Of a DNA stretch of 64,000 bases, positions 41,096-50,940 are shown in pieces. The position numbers and the translations under genes are program-made. How positions within the stretch are numbered: position 1 is the first letter of the stretch; each line of letters begins with the position of its first letter. The notes under the pieces were generated by a model. That model searched no databases and was not told the DNA's origin. It saw only the letters and a program-made list of their open reading frames with translations. Origin of the DNA: Clostridia bacterium (GTDB taxonomy: Bacteria; Bacillota; Clostridia; Christensenellales; Borkfalkiaceae); NCBI GenBank assembly GCA_017468085.1, contig JAFUJR010000034.1, positions 124,001 to 188,000 of the forward strand, read 5' to 3'.

Positions 41096-43696
41096 TTATT
41101 TTGTTTCGTACCAAGTACGCCCCACACCGCTTTCCGCAATAAGAGGTACATGCAACTCAACAGCGTTTTCCATTTCTTCCTGCAAGATTTTTGCCGCGAT
41201 ATCCGCCTCTTCTTCGGGGGCGTCAATAATCAATTCGTCGTGAACCTGCAAAATAAGTTTTGCCTTTAACCCCTCTTTTTTCAATCGGTTATAAACGTTT
41301 ATCATAGCGACTTTGATAATATCCGCGCTTGAGCCTTGCAAGGGCATATTCATTGCGGCGCGCTCGCCGAAAGAGCGCACGTTGTAATTGGAAGAGCGCA
41401 ATTCGTTGATCACCCTTCTTCGACCAAACAAGGTTTCCACGTAACCGTCGCGCGTCGCATTTTCGACGTTTTCGTTCATATATTTTTTCACGTCGGAGTA
41501 GCTTTCAAAGTATTTATCAATATAATCTTTCGCTTTTTTCGGCGTGATATTTAAGTCATTGCTAAGTCCAAACGCGCTGATGCCGTAAATAATGCCGAAG
41601 TTAACCGCCTTAGCCTCGCGGCGCATCTGAGACGTAACTTCTTCAAGCGGCACTTCGAAAACCTGCGAAGCGGTGATTGCGTGAATATCTTTTCCTTCAC
41701 AATAGGCTTGAATCAACTCTTTACACTGCGAAAAATGCGCCAATAAGCGTAGCTCGATCTGCGAGTAGTCAGCGTCCACTAAGACGTTCCCCTTGCTTGC
41801 AGTAAACAGCTTGCGAAGCTCGCGTCCTTCAGGGGTACGAATAGGAATATTTTGCAAATTGGGATTTGCGCTCGAAAGACGCCCCGTTTGCGTGTAGCTT
41901 TGATTGTACGTCGTATGCACGCGTCCGTTGACGATCAGCGGCTTAAACCCCTCGATATACGTCGAGTTGATTTTCTGTATCTTGCGGTAACGCAAAATAT
42001 GGCGCACGATTTCCGAGTTTTCAGCGTATTTTTCCAATTCTTCCGCCGTCGTTTTGTAGCTCTTACTCTCTTTAGTTTTCTTTGTGCCAGCGCCGATTTT
42101 CAGCTTTTCAAACAAGATTTTTCCAAGCTGTTGTGTGGAATTTACGTTAAACTTTTCCCCCGCTAAGTTGTAAATCTTTTCAAGCGTTTCTTGGATTTCT
42201 TGATTGTAACGAACGGAAAACTCAGCCAAGGTATTCGTATCTACTGCAACGCCTTGCGTTTCCATGTCGAAAAGTACACGCACGAGCGGCAATTCGATTT
42301 CACGGTAAAGTTTTTCTTCCGCTTTTCGCAATTCACGACTATAATTGTTGTACAAATAATATAGACCGTAAGCCTTATTCTTTTCAGGGATTGAATAATA
42401 TTGTAAACAGAACGTCAGTTCGTCCGTGTTGCCAAGTCCGTCGGCAAGACATTTTAAAATAGAAACGTCCTCGTATTCCGCAGTATGTTCTATGCCGTAA
42501 ATACGCAGTTTATGCATGACGTCTTTAGCGTTATAGGAAACGACTCTCTTATCTCCTCCAAATATATATTGAAGTATGGGTGTAAGCTGATAATCAAAGA
42601 AGCCAACGTCCAATAGACCCATTGCAACTGGAAATACGTATTCCGTCGTATTTCGTGCGCCGTCGCTTGTTTCAGGGAAATAGACGCGCAACTCTTTTTC
42701 GTCAAAATACGCCGCAATTACGGGTGATTTTATAGCTTTTATAAGCGCGATCCCCTCTTGAACGGTGCCAGGCAATATCTCGCTAACTTCAAGCGCTTTT
42801 AATTGGAGGTTATTCGATTCCTCCGCCTCGTCTCTCCCGTCGCTTTCGGTAAAGATATCCTTGCTTAAAAGGCTCTTAAACTCCAATTCCGCAAATTTTT
42901 CTTTAACCAAAGCGGAGAACGGCATTCTCAACACGCACTCTGCAAGCTCTATATCGTAAGGCGCGTGCACGTCAATAGTGGCAAGTTGTTTGGAAAAATA
43001 AGCGCTTTCTTTGCCGTCGGTAAGCTTTTTATTTAATGCGCCTGTAATTTCGTCCAAATGTGCGTAAATCCCGTCCACATCCGTATACTTTTCCAATAAA
43101 TTGAGCGCAGATTTCTCGCCAACGCCTGCCACGCCGGGGATATTGTCCGATTTGTCGCCCATAAGCGCCTTAAGATCGATAATTTGCGAGGGTGTTAAAC
43201 CGATTTCGTCTTGAAAATTTGCGCCCGTAAGCTCTAAAATATCGCTTACCCCTTTGCGGGTAAAGCAGACGGAGGTGCTGTCGTCCACGAGTTGATATGC
43301 GTCCCTATCCCCCGTGTAAATATACGTTTGCAACGCAAACTTTTTGCTCATCGTACCGATTAAGTCATCAGCTTCGTGTCCTGCAAGCTCGCAAATGCGA
43401 ATATTCATTAGCTGTAAAACCTCTTTAATAATCGGCATTTGCTTTCTTAAATCGTCGGGCATAGGCTTTCTGCCTGCCTTATAGTCCGCGTATATTTTGT
43501 GGCGGAACGTCGGTGCGTGTAAATCGAAAGCAACCGCAACGTGCGTCGGTTTTTTATCCGAAATGATTTTTAAAAGCAATTTGACAAAACCGAATACGCC
43601 GTTAGTGGGCAATCCGTCTTTAGTCGTAAAAACGGGCGTTGCGTAGAACGCTCTGTTCATTAAACTGTTGCCGTCGATTAAAACGAGTTTTTCCAT
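41096..43696 (-). CDS. polA: DNA polymerase I
   Basis: This 866-residue protein has an N-terminal 5' nuclease (LIDGNSLMNRAFYA, AGHEADDLIGT, TGDRDAYQLV, ALMGDKSDNIPGV), a middle 3'-5' exonuclease-like domain, and a polymerase domain with motif A DYSQIELRLLAH, motif B RREAKAVNFGIIYG and motif C QVHDELII. The exonuclease DxE motif is not recognisable (VIAAYFDE at the expected place), so proofreading is probably absent, as in Bacillus PolA. The start is ATG 43696 after AAGGAG, and an earlier frame start at 43714 is rejected. Confidence 0.96.
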   Translation of the reverse strand: MEKLVLIDGNSLMNRAFYATPVFTTKDGLPTNGVFGFVKLLLKIISDKKPTHVAVAFDLHAPTFRHKIYADYKAGRKPMPDDLRKQMPIIKEVLQLMNIRICELAGHEADDLIGTMSKKFALQTYIYTGDRDAYQLVDDSTSVCFTRKGVSDILELTGANFQDEIGLTPSQIIDLKALMGDKSDNIPGVAGVGEKSALNLLEKYTDVDGIYAHLDEITGALNKKLTDGKESAYFSKQLATIDVHAPYDIELAECVLRMPFSALVKEKFAELEFKSLLSKDIFTESDGRDEAEESNNLQLKALEVSEILPGTVQEGIALIKAIKSPVIAAYFDEKELRVYFPETSDGARNTTEYVFPVAMGLLDVGFFDYQLTPILQYIFGGDKRVVSYNAKDVMHKLRIYGIEHTAEYEDVSILKCLADGLGNTDELTFCLQYYSIPEKNKAYGLYYLYNNYSRELRKAEEKLYREIELPLVRVLFDMETQGVAVDTNTLAEFSVRYNQEIQETLEKIYNLAGEKFNVNSTQQLGKILFEKLKIGAGTKKTKESKSYKTTAEELEKYAENSEIVRHILRYRKIQKINSTYIEGFKPLIVNGRVHTTYNQSYTQTGRLSSANPNLQNIPIRTPEGRELRKLFTASKGNVLVDADYSQIELRLLAHFSQCKELIQAYCEGKDIHAITASQVFEVPLEEVTSQMRREAKAVNFGIIYGISAFGLSNDLNITPKKAKDYIDKYFESYSDVKKYMNENVENATRDGYVETLFGRRRVINELRSSNYNVRSFGERAAMNMPLQGSSADIIKVAMINVYNRLKKEGLKAKLILQVHDELIIDAPEEEADIAAKILQEEMENAVELHVPLIAESGVGRTWYETK

Positions 43697-43727
43697 TCTA
43701 AAAACTCCTTGCAATTTTATATTCTTA

Positions 43728-43755
43728 TTTTACCACAAAATAAAAGAAATCGCAA
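43728..43755 (-). promoter_or_regulatory. polA promoter
   Basis: Minus-strand TTGCGA (43755-43750), a 16-bp spacer, TAAAAT (43733-43728). Confidence 0.55.
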
Positions 43756-43828
43756 CAGTTTCCCAAATTTTTCTTAAAATATCTTTAGTTACTTCTCGTA
43801 TAAACAATAAAATATATTATAGAAAATA

Positions 43829-43857
43829 TTGATTTTTCCATAAGACTGTGATATAAT
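43829..43857 (+). promoter_or_regulatory. Promoter of the small membrane protein gene
   Basis: TTGATT (43829-43834), a 17-bp spacer, TATAAT (43852-43857). Confidence 0.75.
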
Positions 43858-43896
43858 AAAATTGTTAGAATTATAAACAAGTGCAGAGATTAAAAA

Positions 43897-44415
43897 ATGG
43901 GAAATGATTTAAGTATAGAAGATATAAAAAATAGCGTGGAATACCAATGGCGGCAGCATCATGTTAAGACGCTCTTAATCGTTTGGTTGATACTTGCGGC
44001 AGCCACTCTGTTCATACCGTTTACGATGATTGCTACCAATGGTGATTATGAATTGGAATTTTTAGGATTCGGTATGCTAATTTGGGTATGCTGCATAGCT
44101 AGTTACGGATTACTGTTCGGCGGATTCATTTTATACTATTACTTAAAAAACAGATATTTATTAAAAAATTATAAGAATTTTACATGTTATGAAGTTATAT
44201 TAGATAATCTTTCTACGTCGTATGCCTATAAGGGCTCAATTTATTATACCGTAAAGATTGTTGACGGAGAAACAACGAAAACGGTGGATACGAATCCGTA
44301 TTTTTCTAATTTATGGCTTTCAAAATTTACGCCGAGTGATTATAACAATAAAAAAGTGATCGGGCTTTATGATGGCAACGCAGAAAAATTTTACATAATT
44401 AAAAAAGTCGATTGA
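43897..44415 (+). CDS. Small membrane protein of unknown function (DUF3592-like layout)
   Basis: This 172-residue protein has two transmembrane helices (about residues 25-44 and 58-84). A C-terminal soluble beta-rich domain follows (YAYKGSIYYTVKIVDGETTKTVDTNPYFS, then VIGLYDGNAEKFYIIKK). The pattern of two helices plus a small beta domain resembles DUF3592 proteins, but I cannot assign a function. It has a good promoter and a strong terminator, is monocistronic, and stands alone between polA and the tRNA. The ribosome-binding site is weak (AGAG). Confidence 0.75.
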   Translation: MGNDLSIEDIKNSVEYQWRQHHVKTLLIVWLILAAATLFIPFTMIATNGDYELEFLGFGMLIWVCCIASYGLLFGGFILYYYLKNRYLLKNYKNFTCYEVILDNLSTSYAYKGSIYYTVKIVDGETTKTVDTNPYFSNLWLSKFTPSDYNNKKVIGLYDGNAEKFYIIKKVD

Positions 44416-44480
44416 ATTCAAATCAATGCCTTTCTTAACGCGAAAATCTACCTTCAAGTTTCATCGGAATATGATAATCA

Positions 44481-44517
44481 AAAAATCCTCAACCCATAAT
44501 TGGGTTGAGGATTTTTT
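44481..44517. terminator. Bidirectional terminator between the membrane protein and tRNA-Leu
   Basis: A perfect 16-bp stem AAAAATCCTCAACCCA/TGGGTTGAGGATTTTT with loop TAAT serves both the + gene and the minus tRNA. Confidence 0.93.
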
Positions 44518-44603
44518 TGGTGCCGAAGGTGGGACTTGAACCCACACGTTGTCTCCAACAATGGATTTTGAGTCCATCGCGTCTGCCATTCCACCACTTC
44601 GGC
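44518..44603 (-). tRNA. tRNA-Leu (anticodon CAA)
   Basis: On the minus strand the acceptor GCCGAAG pairs with CTTCGGC, discriminator A, and CCA is encoded. The D-arm region is TGGAATGGCAGACGCGA. The anticodon stem-loop ATGGA-CTCAAAA-TCCAT gives anticodon CAA (UUG codons). A long class II variable arm (TGTTGGAGACAACG) and the T-loop GGTTCAAGTCC confirm Leu. Confidence 0.96.
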
Positions 44604-44619
44604 TTCCAACAGCTTAATT

Positions 44620-44648
44620 ATTATAAGCTATATTAAAAAAAAATGCAA
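44620..44648 (-). promoter_or_regulatory. tRNA-Leu promoter
   Basis: Minus-strand TTGCAT (44648-44643), a 17-bp spacer, TATAAT (44625-44620). Confidence 0.85.
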
Positions 44649-44724
44649 GTATTTTATAGCGGTTTTTTAATATTTTTTTAGAATTTTTTACGGATTTATA
44701 TTTTTAAAACGCAACCCGACATTT

Positions 44725-44764
44725 AAGCGCCTACATACCGATGAAAATACGTAAGCGCTTTTTT
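44725..44764 (+). terminator. Terminator-like hairpin with no upstream + strand gene
   Basis: AAGCGC-C-TAC pairs with GTA-A-GCGCTT, followed by TTTTTT on the + strand only. The + strand carries no credible gene here, so it may be a leftover of rearrangement. Confidence 0.4.
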
Positions 44765-44778
44765 GAAATATAATAAAT

Positions 44779-44848
44779 TTAACGCCAAGACCAAACCCAA
44801 GTTGGATCGGAGATGGGCGTTACCGATCAGGCGAATCTTACGTTTCAT
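44779..44848 (-). pseudogene. Frameshifted N-terminal remnant of a GH38 alpha-mannosidase
   Basis: From ATG 44848 the minus strand reads MKRKIRLIGNAHL. After skipping one extra C at 44809 it continues DPTWVWSWR and then stops at TAA (44781-44779). Bacterial GH38 alpha-mannosidases begin with K-I-x-LIGNAHLDPVWLWRW, where HxD binds the catalytic zinc, so the match spans the frameshift. Only about 22 codons survive. A sigma-A promoter is still present upstream. Alternatively it is a short leader peptide, but the cross-frame match argues for decay. It lies next to a tRNA gene, a common site of insertion and deletion. Confidence 0.62.
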
Positions 44849-44877
44849 ATATAACTCGCTTTTACGCCTAAACAATT

Positions 44878-44905
44878 ATTATATTGATAATATACGTTCT
44901 ATCAA
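44878..44905 (-). promoter_or_regulatory. Retained promoter upstream of the mannosidase remnant
   Basis: Minus-strand TTGATA (44905-44900), a 16-bp spacer, TATAAT (44883-44878), placed 30 bp before the remnant ATG. Confidence 0.6.
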
Positions 44906-44953
44906 CTTTCAGCTTAAACATAGCTGTTTCCACTTGATATCTTTTAAGAATTT

Positions 44954-46411
44954 CTATATCTTTCTTCTTTTTTCTTTTTTATTGATCCGCAAAATTGCGT
45001 CTTTGCCGACCTGTGCGGCAATTGGCAGACCGCCCGGCGCTTGTAACCATTGCGAGGCAAGAATAACCCGCGGTTTACCTTTCACTAAGTTGTCGAGCTT
45101 TTTAGGAATAGTTTTAGATGGCAGTAAAAACGCCATATAAGAGCCGATTTCCGCATTTGTGTAACGGTGATAGGTGGCGGGCGTCCAAACGTCAATTAAG
45201 CGTAGTTTTCCGTCTAATTGCGGAAATTTCCGCTCGATTGCATTTTGTATAAGCGACGCAAACTCTCTTTTTTTGGCGCGGTATTTTACCGTATTTTTCC
45301 GCAATTCAATAAATTCCCGACAAGTTTTTTCATCGCAAAAAGTCAAAGATTGAATAATCGTTTCCCCTTTTGGCGCGAATCTTTTTTCATGTGAAAATTC
45401 ACGGATAATCAAATTTTCCGTCTTCAAAATTTCTTGCTCGTTTTTGGGCAGCTTAAAAATAAAATCAGAACGAAAAGGCAGATTATCCGTCTTGCACGCA
45501 AACGCGCATTGTATACTGGAAAAACGTGGCATTTTAGGGTTTTTATAATGCTTTTCCATCGCCGCAGGCATTGCCAACCCAAGCAATTTTTCAAAAGCAA
45601 CGTTGGGTTCGGTTGCAATAACAACGTAATCGGCGGTAAGCATCGTTCCGTCCGAAAATTCCACGATTTGAGCGCCCGTTTCCCCCTCGCTGATTTCCGT
45701 CGCTTCCTTCCCCAACATAAGCGTGCCGCCAAGATTTAAAAAGCGCGTAGTCATACGCTTTGCCATAGCAAGTGAGCTACCGACGGGGATTCCCCCGTTT
45801 CCGCCGCAAAAGGTGGCGAACACGATTAGCAAGGCAAGCGCGGCAAAATCCTTACCGAGCATAGACGTGATAAAGCCTTGAATATACGGACTCTTAAAAC
45901 GCATGGCGAGTTCGCCCGTGCTCATTTTAAAATACCGATAAAGGCGAGGCACGGCTTGTAATCCGCTCAAAAAGGTATTTCTTTTTTGGTCGTTACCCGA
46001 TAGCTTTTTAAAGGTCTGCACCGCTTTTATTGCCTTGATAAAACTTTTTATTTCCTTTTCGTCTTCGGGTGAAATGGATAAAAGTTCTTCTTCCATTTTT
46101 TCAAGTTCAAAATGCAGGGAAAGCCGAATCCCTTCATCCTCATAGGTATATAACGTGCTTGGTTGATGTACGTCAACGTTGCCGAGCGCCCCCAATTCCG
46201 TCCACATTTGATATAATGCCGTTTTGGGGTTTGTGCCAGTTAGCCAATGTATACAATTGTCGATATGGTATTCCCCTCTTTGCCAACCTGTCAAATTACC
46301 GCCTGCAACGGCTTGCCGTTCGCAAACGGTTGCGTGATGTCCGCTTAATTGCGCGTAAATACCCGCCGATAAACCTGCTACGCCCCCGCCAATAATTAAA
46401 ATTTCTGCCAT
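44954..46411 (-). CDS. FAD-dependent oxidoreductase (phytoene desaturase/CrtI-like superfamily)
   Basis: This 485-residue protein starts with the dinucleotide-binding motif ILIIGGGVAGLSAGIYAQLSG and the FAD ribose Glu in CERQ, then AGGNLTGWQRGEYHID. A second FAD-contact region is near the C-terminus (APGGLPIAAQVGKDAIL). The overall layout is the amine-oxidase/CrtI/RetSat family, and the substrate is unknown. Start ATG 46411 has AAGGAGAG upstream. It lies downstream of the GH2 terminator, so it is probably transcribed separately, and no other carotenoid gene is near. Confidence 0.85.
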   Translation of the reverse strand: MAEILIIGGGVAGLSAGIYAQLSGHHATVCERQAVAGGNLTGWQRGEYHIDNCIHWLTGTNPKTALYQMWTELGALGNVDVHQPSTLYTYEDEGIRLSLHFELEKMEEELLSISPEDEKEIKSFIKAIKAVQTFKKLSGNDQKRNTFLSGLQAVPRLYRYFKMSTGELAMRFKSPYIQGFITSMLGKDFAALALLIVFATFCGGNGGIPVGSSLAMAKRMTTRFLNLGGTLMLGKEATEISEGETGAQIVEFSDGTMLTADYVVIATEPNVAFEKLLGLAMPAAMEKHYKNPKMPRFSSIQCAFACKTDNLPFRSDFIFKLPKNEQEILKTENLIIREFSHEKRFAPKGETIIQSLTFCDEKTCREFIELRKNTVKYRAKKREFASLIQNAIERKFPQLDGKLRLIDVWTPATYHRYTNAEIGSYMAFLLPSKTIPKKLDNLVKGKPRVILASQWLQAPGGLPIAAQVGKDAILRINKKEKRRKI

Positions 46412-46488
46412 AATTCTCTCCTTGTACGGGATAATTCTTCCCAAATTAGAGATTTTTAGACGTCAAATTTTTAATTTATAAAAGAAAA

Positions 46489-46517
46489 AGCAGGCACTCA
46501 ACGCGTACCTGCCTGCT
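46489..46517 (-). terminator. Terminator after the GH2 gene
   Basis: On the minus strand AGCAGGCA/TGCCTGCT forms an 8-bp stem with a 13-nt loop and TTTTTCTTTT. Confidence 0.8.
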
Positions 46518-46519
46518 AC

Positions 46520-48250
46520 TTAATGAATTTTTTCGGCTTCTTTCCTGATTTCAGCATTTATAGCCGCCATTTCTTCCACGGACACTTTTACAATTGCCCT
46601 ATCATAGGTAATTAAGCCGTTGATTTCCTCTTCGACGTCGGAAACCTGCGTATAGATACATCCGCAAAGCCCGCGTTTGATTAAGGGTTTCAGCTTGGAT
46701 AAATACAGCTTTTTCAACGCCGCCGTTAACTGCTCTTGCGATTTGAATTTCTTATAGCCAAATTCTTTATCTTCATCGTAGACGTGTCCGTCGCATTTCA
46801 TAGAATAACCGCCGAATTCGCTTAAAACGACGGGTCTTTTGTCTTTAGGAACACGTAAAGGCGTATAGTAGGTGTGCAGACTTAAAAGTTCGGTCTTGTC
46901 CACGCCTTGATCGTGCCAACCGCTGACGGAATCGATAATGCGCGTAGGGTCTTTTTGCCGAACGTATTCCGTCCATTTTGCAGAATCAAACTGTCCCCAT
47001 CCTTCGTTGAAAGGCACCCATAAGCCTATACAAGTACAATTATACAATTGCGCAAGCGTTTCATCTACGCCTTGCGCGTACTCCGCGCGCCCTCTTTCGT
47101 CCTCTCTTGCGAAATATTTATAATCGTCATCACGACGCTTAAAACCGAGAAACGGAAATGCAGCAACGTGCGTGAATTTATAATTCCCTCCCCCGTTGAC
47201 AAAATCTTGCCATACGATAAGCCCCAATTTATCACAATAGTAATACCAACGCATCGGTTCGATTTTAATATGTTTACGTACGGTATTAAAGCCCATATTT
47301 TTAAGGAGAGTTAGCTCATCTTCCGCTGCTTTATCGCACGGATAAGTAAGCATACCGTCCGACCAATATCCTTGGTCAAGCACACCGTTGAAGAAATATG
47401 GCTTACTATTTAACGTCAACCGCCGTTTCCCTTCGCTGTCCGTCATTTTTCCAAACGAACGCACACCGAAGTAGGAAGAAACCTCGTCCCCTGCCCCGTT
47501 TTTTAAAACAAAATCGTACAACTTCGGGTTTTCGGGCGACCAGAGTGTGAACTCGTAAGAAAGCACAACCCTTCTTTTAAAGACTTTACGGATAATTTCT
47601 TTTCCCTCGTCGAAAACGGTGATTTCCGTTTCAAAGTCGTTATCCAACAAAATTTCCACCGTTTTATTAAATGCGTTGGGGGTAATAAAAAACTTTCCAA
47701 TTTTTTGTTTGGGCATGCTTTCAATCCAAACGGATTGCCAAATTCCGCTTTGCGGCGTATACCAAATGCCGCCGCGTTCGTCGCTTTGTTTTCCGCGCGC
47801 GCCGCTGTTTCTCGTACCTTCGTCGCGGCAAACAAGCAAAATTTCGTTTTCACCAAGTCTTGCGACCTCGCTAATATCCACCGAAAACGCTGTAAAACCG
47901 CCGCAGTGCTCGCCGACGCGCACGCCGTTGCAATACACCTCGCATTCGCTATCAACCGCGTCAAAATGCAAAAGCGTAACGCCGCGGAGCAAGTTTTCGG
48001 TTAAGGTAAATCTTCGGGTATAATAAAGCGTTTCTTGGGGATTAAGAACAAAACCCTCGGCAATGCCGCTGTTCAGTGTTTCGGGCGAAAACGGAACGAG
48101 TATTTTACCCTCGTATTCCTTATTTTTTCCGTCCGTCTTATAAAAATCCCATTCCCCGTTTAAGCACAGCCAGTCCTTTCTTTGTGCTTGTGGACGGGGA
48201 TGCTCGTTGTGTGGAATAATTCCAATTTTATAGTTGGTTTTTAATCGCAT
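46520..48250 (-). CDS. Glycoside hydrolase family 2 (beta-galactosidase/beta-glucuronidase-like)
   Basis: This 576-residue protein has the GH2 layout: a jelly-roll sugar-binding domain (LNGEWDFYK, GIWQSVWIE), an immunoglobulin-like domain, and a TIM barrel with acid/base Glu in PFNEGWGQF and nucleophile Glu in VLSEFGGYS. No signal peptide is seen, so it should act on sugars brought in by the adjacent MFS carrier. The exact specificity is not clear. ATG 48250 (AAAGGAGG upstream) lies inside the MFS 3' end (10-nt overlap), indicating coupling. Confidence 0.92.
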   Translation of the reverse strand: MRLKTNYKIGIIPHNEHPRPQAQRKDWLCLNGEWDFYKTDGKNKEYEGKILVPFSPETLNSGIAEGFVLNPQETLYYTRRFTLTENLLRGVTLLHFDAVDSECEVYCNGVRVGEHCGGFTAFSVDISEVARLGENEILLVCRDEGTRNSGARGKQSDERGGIWYTPQSGIWQSVWIESMPKQKIGKFFITPNAFNKTVEILLDNDFETEITVFDEGKEIIRKVFKRRVVLSYEFTLWSPENPKLYDFVLKNGAGDEVSSYFGVRSFGKMTDSEGKRRLTLNSKPYFFNGVLDQGYWSDGMLTYPCDKAAEDELTLLKNMGFNTVRKHIKIEPMRWYYYCDKLGLIVWQDFVNGGGNYKFTHVAAFPFLGFKRRDDDYKYFAREDERGRAEYAQGVDETLAQLYNCTCIGLWVPFNEGWGQFDSAKWTEYVRQKDPTRIIDSVSGWHDQGVDKTELLSLHTYYTPLRVPKDKRPVVLSEFGGYSMKCDGHVYDEDKEFGYKKFKSQEQLTAALKKLYLSKLKPLIKRGLCGCIYTQVSDVEEEINGLITYDRAIVKVSVEEMAAINAEIRKEAEKIH

Positions 48251-49602
48251 CTGTCCTCCTTTAAAGTCGCAAAAGCTGGTTTTGCTTTTTTCGTTATGTG
48301 AATCAGTAAAGGAATAAGCGCAAAGAGCAAGCATGCAACAAGCGCTGCAACAAGGAAAATTTCGGGCGCGGGAATGTACGAAGTCGTCATGACGTCCGCG
48401 CTGTCCAGATCGGGAAGCGGAATATTCGCCGCCTTATTGATTGCGTTCCCAATTAATGGACCTATCAACATAGGCAACAAAACGCTGAAAATCATGCGAA
48501 TGCCCTGCAATTTTCCTGCGTCGTTTTTGGGGGTATAGTCACGCACCAACGCACCGCAAAGCGCAGAAATGAGAATATACCCCGTAATCATAACAAATCC
48601 GGCAATACCGAACACGATGATTGTTGCAATTTTATTTTCAAATCTGCCAAAATACATACCGAGCAATCCTACGGCAAACACTGCGGCGGCAATATATAAA
48701 ATTTTTGCTTTGTTCCATTTGTCCGTAACGCTGCCTAAGAAAATATTTAAAACACCGCCAAGAATAATTGCCGCACCGAACACAAGACTGTATTCAACCA
48801 CGTTAAAATTCAAATACGTGGTCATATAAATGATGAGGTAGGGCATAAAGATTTGACACGCAATGCCATAGAGCCCGATGATCAATAAAACAACATAAAA
48901 AGGCAAATTATTTTTAATAACGCTCGGCTTAAAACCATAAAAAATATCTTTCAAGTCCCCCTGCTTTTCCAAGCGAGGACTGTCTTTGATAAAGAAAACA
49001 CCAAACACACCGCACGCGCTGATGACGATACCCAAGACAAGGAATAAAATCTTGTAGGTGAGAAGTTCGACCAAAATCCCAAACCCGCCCGCAACGATAA
49101 GCAGCGCAGCCAAAGGCAATACGGATAAAACACTTTCCACTTTTCCGCGATAGCTTTCGTGCGTGTTGTCCGTTACCCAAGCATTAAAAGCCGCGTCGTT
49201 TGCGGTAGAACCAAACACGGTCATTATACAATCGCCTACGATAACGATAATTAAAGTAATGGTAATTGCGCGCGTTTCCGAGACGCCGAATAAAGACTGT
49301 GTATTTTTTGTGCCGATAAAACCGAATAATGAAACGGTAATCCCCCAAATCAAGTATCCGAAGGACATAAAACGCCGCCTATTGCCTACCTTATCCGACA
49401 CAACGCCCGCGACAAGCGTCGTCAACGTGGCGACGATACCCGAAAGCTGCACCATAAGCGTTACGGCGTCCAAATTTGGGGCAATCGTTTCAAATACGAA
49501 TAAATTAAAATACATATTCTCAACCGACCAGGCGATTTGCCCGATCAAGCCGAATACAATTAAAATCAGCCAATTTCGTTTTTCAAATTTAAGATTTGTC
49601 AT
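48241..49602 (-). CDS. MFS transporter (probable sugar/glycoside uptake)
   Basis: This 453-residue protein has about 12 hydrophobic segments in two six-helix halves. The MFS loop motif VVSDKVGNRRRF lies between helices 2 and 3, with LGSVTDKWNKAKILY in the second half. It is translationally coupled to the GH2 enzyme, so oligosaccharide or glucuronide-type substrates are likely (inference). Start ATG 49602 follows GAGGAA and a clear promoter. Confidence 0.9.
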   Translation of the reverse strand: MTNLKFEKRNWLILIVFGLIGQIAWSVENMYFNLFVFETIAPNLDAVTLMVQLSGIVATLTTLVAGVVSDKVGNRRRFMSFGYLIWGITVSLFGFIGTKNTQSLFGVSETRAITITLIIVIVGDCIMTVFGSTANDAAFNAWVTDNTHESYRGKVESVLSVLPLAALLIVAGGFGILVELLTYKILFLVLGIVISACGVFGVFFIKDSPRLEKQGDLKDIFYGFKPSVIKNNLPFYVVLLIIGLYGIACQIFMPYLIIYMTTYLNFNVVEYSLVFGAAIILGGVLNIFLGSVTDKWNKAKILYIAAAVFAVGLLGMYFGRFENKIATIIVFGIAGFVMITGYILISALCGALVRDYTPKNDAGKLQGIRMIFSVLLPMLIGPLIGNAINKAANIPLPDLDSADVMTTSYIPAPEIFLVAALVACLLFALIPLLIHITKKAKPAFATLKEDRCD

Positions 49603-49629
49603 AAGCCGTTCCTCATTTGTTATACCATA

Positions 49630-49658
49630 ACTATACCACATTTTTCGTCTTCTTGCAA
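49630..49658 (-). promoter_or_regulatory. Promoter of the MFS-GH2 operon
   Basis: Minus-strand TTGCAA (49658-49653), a 17-bp spacer, TATAGT (49635-49630). Confidence 0.7.
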
Positions 49659-49667
49659 GTGTTTAAT

Positions 49668-49696
49668 AAAAAAAACGCTCCCGCAAAACGGGAGCG
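49668..49696 (-). terminator. Terminator after the sugar-kinase-like gene
   Basis: On the minus strand CGCTCCCG/CGGGAGCG with a 5-nt loop is followed by eight T. Confidence 0.93.
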
Positions 49697-49709
49697 CATA
49701 ACTATATAG

Positions 49710-50780
<1,071 letters not shown>

Positions 50781-50800
50781 TTAAATATTATTGTAATATT

Positions 50801-50828
50801 ATTATAACGGTTCTTGACGGAATTTCAA
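50801..50828 (-). promoter_or_regulatory. Promoter of the NahK-like gene
   Basis: Minus-strand TTGAAA (50828-50823), a 16-bp spacer, TATAAT (50806-50801). Confidence 0.7.
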
Positions 50829-50905
50829 TAGAAATTATTTCCCCTTTTTTTGAAATTCTTTCAAATTTTTTCTTCCTGAAATAATCGTATAAGCGCTTCA
50901 AAATA

Positions 50906-50934
50906 TTTACAAATAAAAAAATATGTGTTATACT
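50906..50934 (+). promoter_or_regulatory. Promoter of the AraC-family gene, start-codon proximal
   Basis: TTTACA (50906-50911), a 17-bp spacer, TATACT (50929-50934) with TGn before it. Predicted transcription start is about 50941, exactly at an in-frame ATG. Confidence 0.7.
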
Positions 50935-50940
50935 GTATAT

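Noticed and set aside
44763-45140. 125-codon + strand frame between tRNA-Leu and the FAD oxidoreductase
   Set aside because: It has no ribosome-binding site or recognisable domain. It overlaps the oxidoreductase end and the mannosidase remnant on the other strand.
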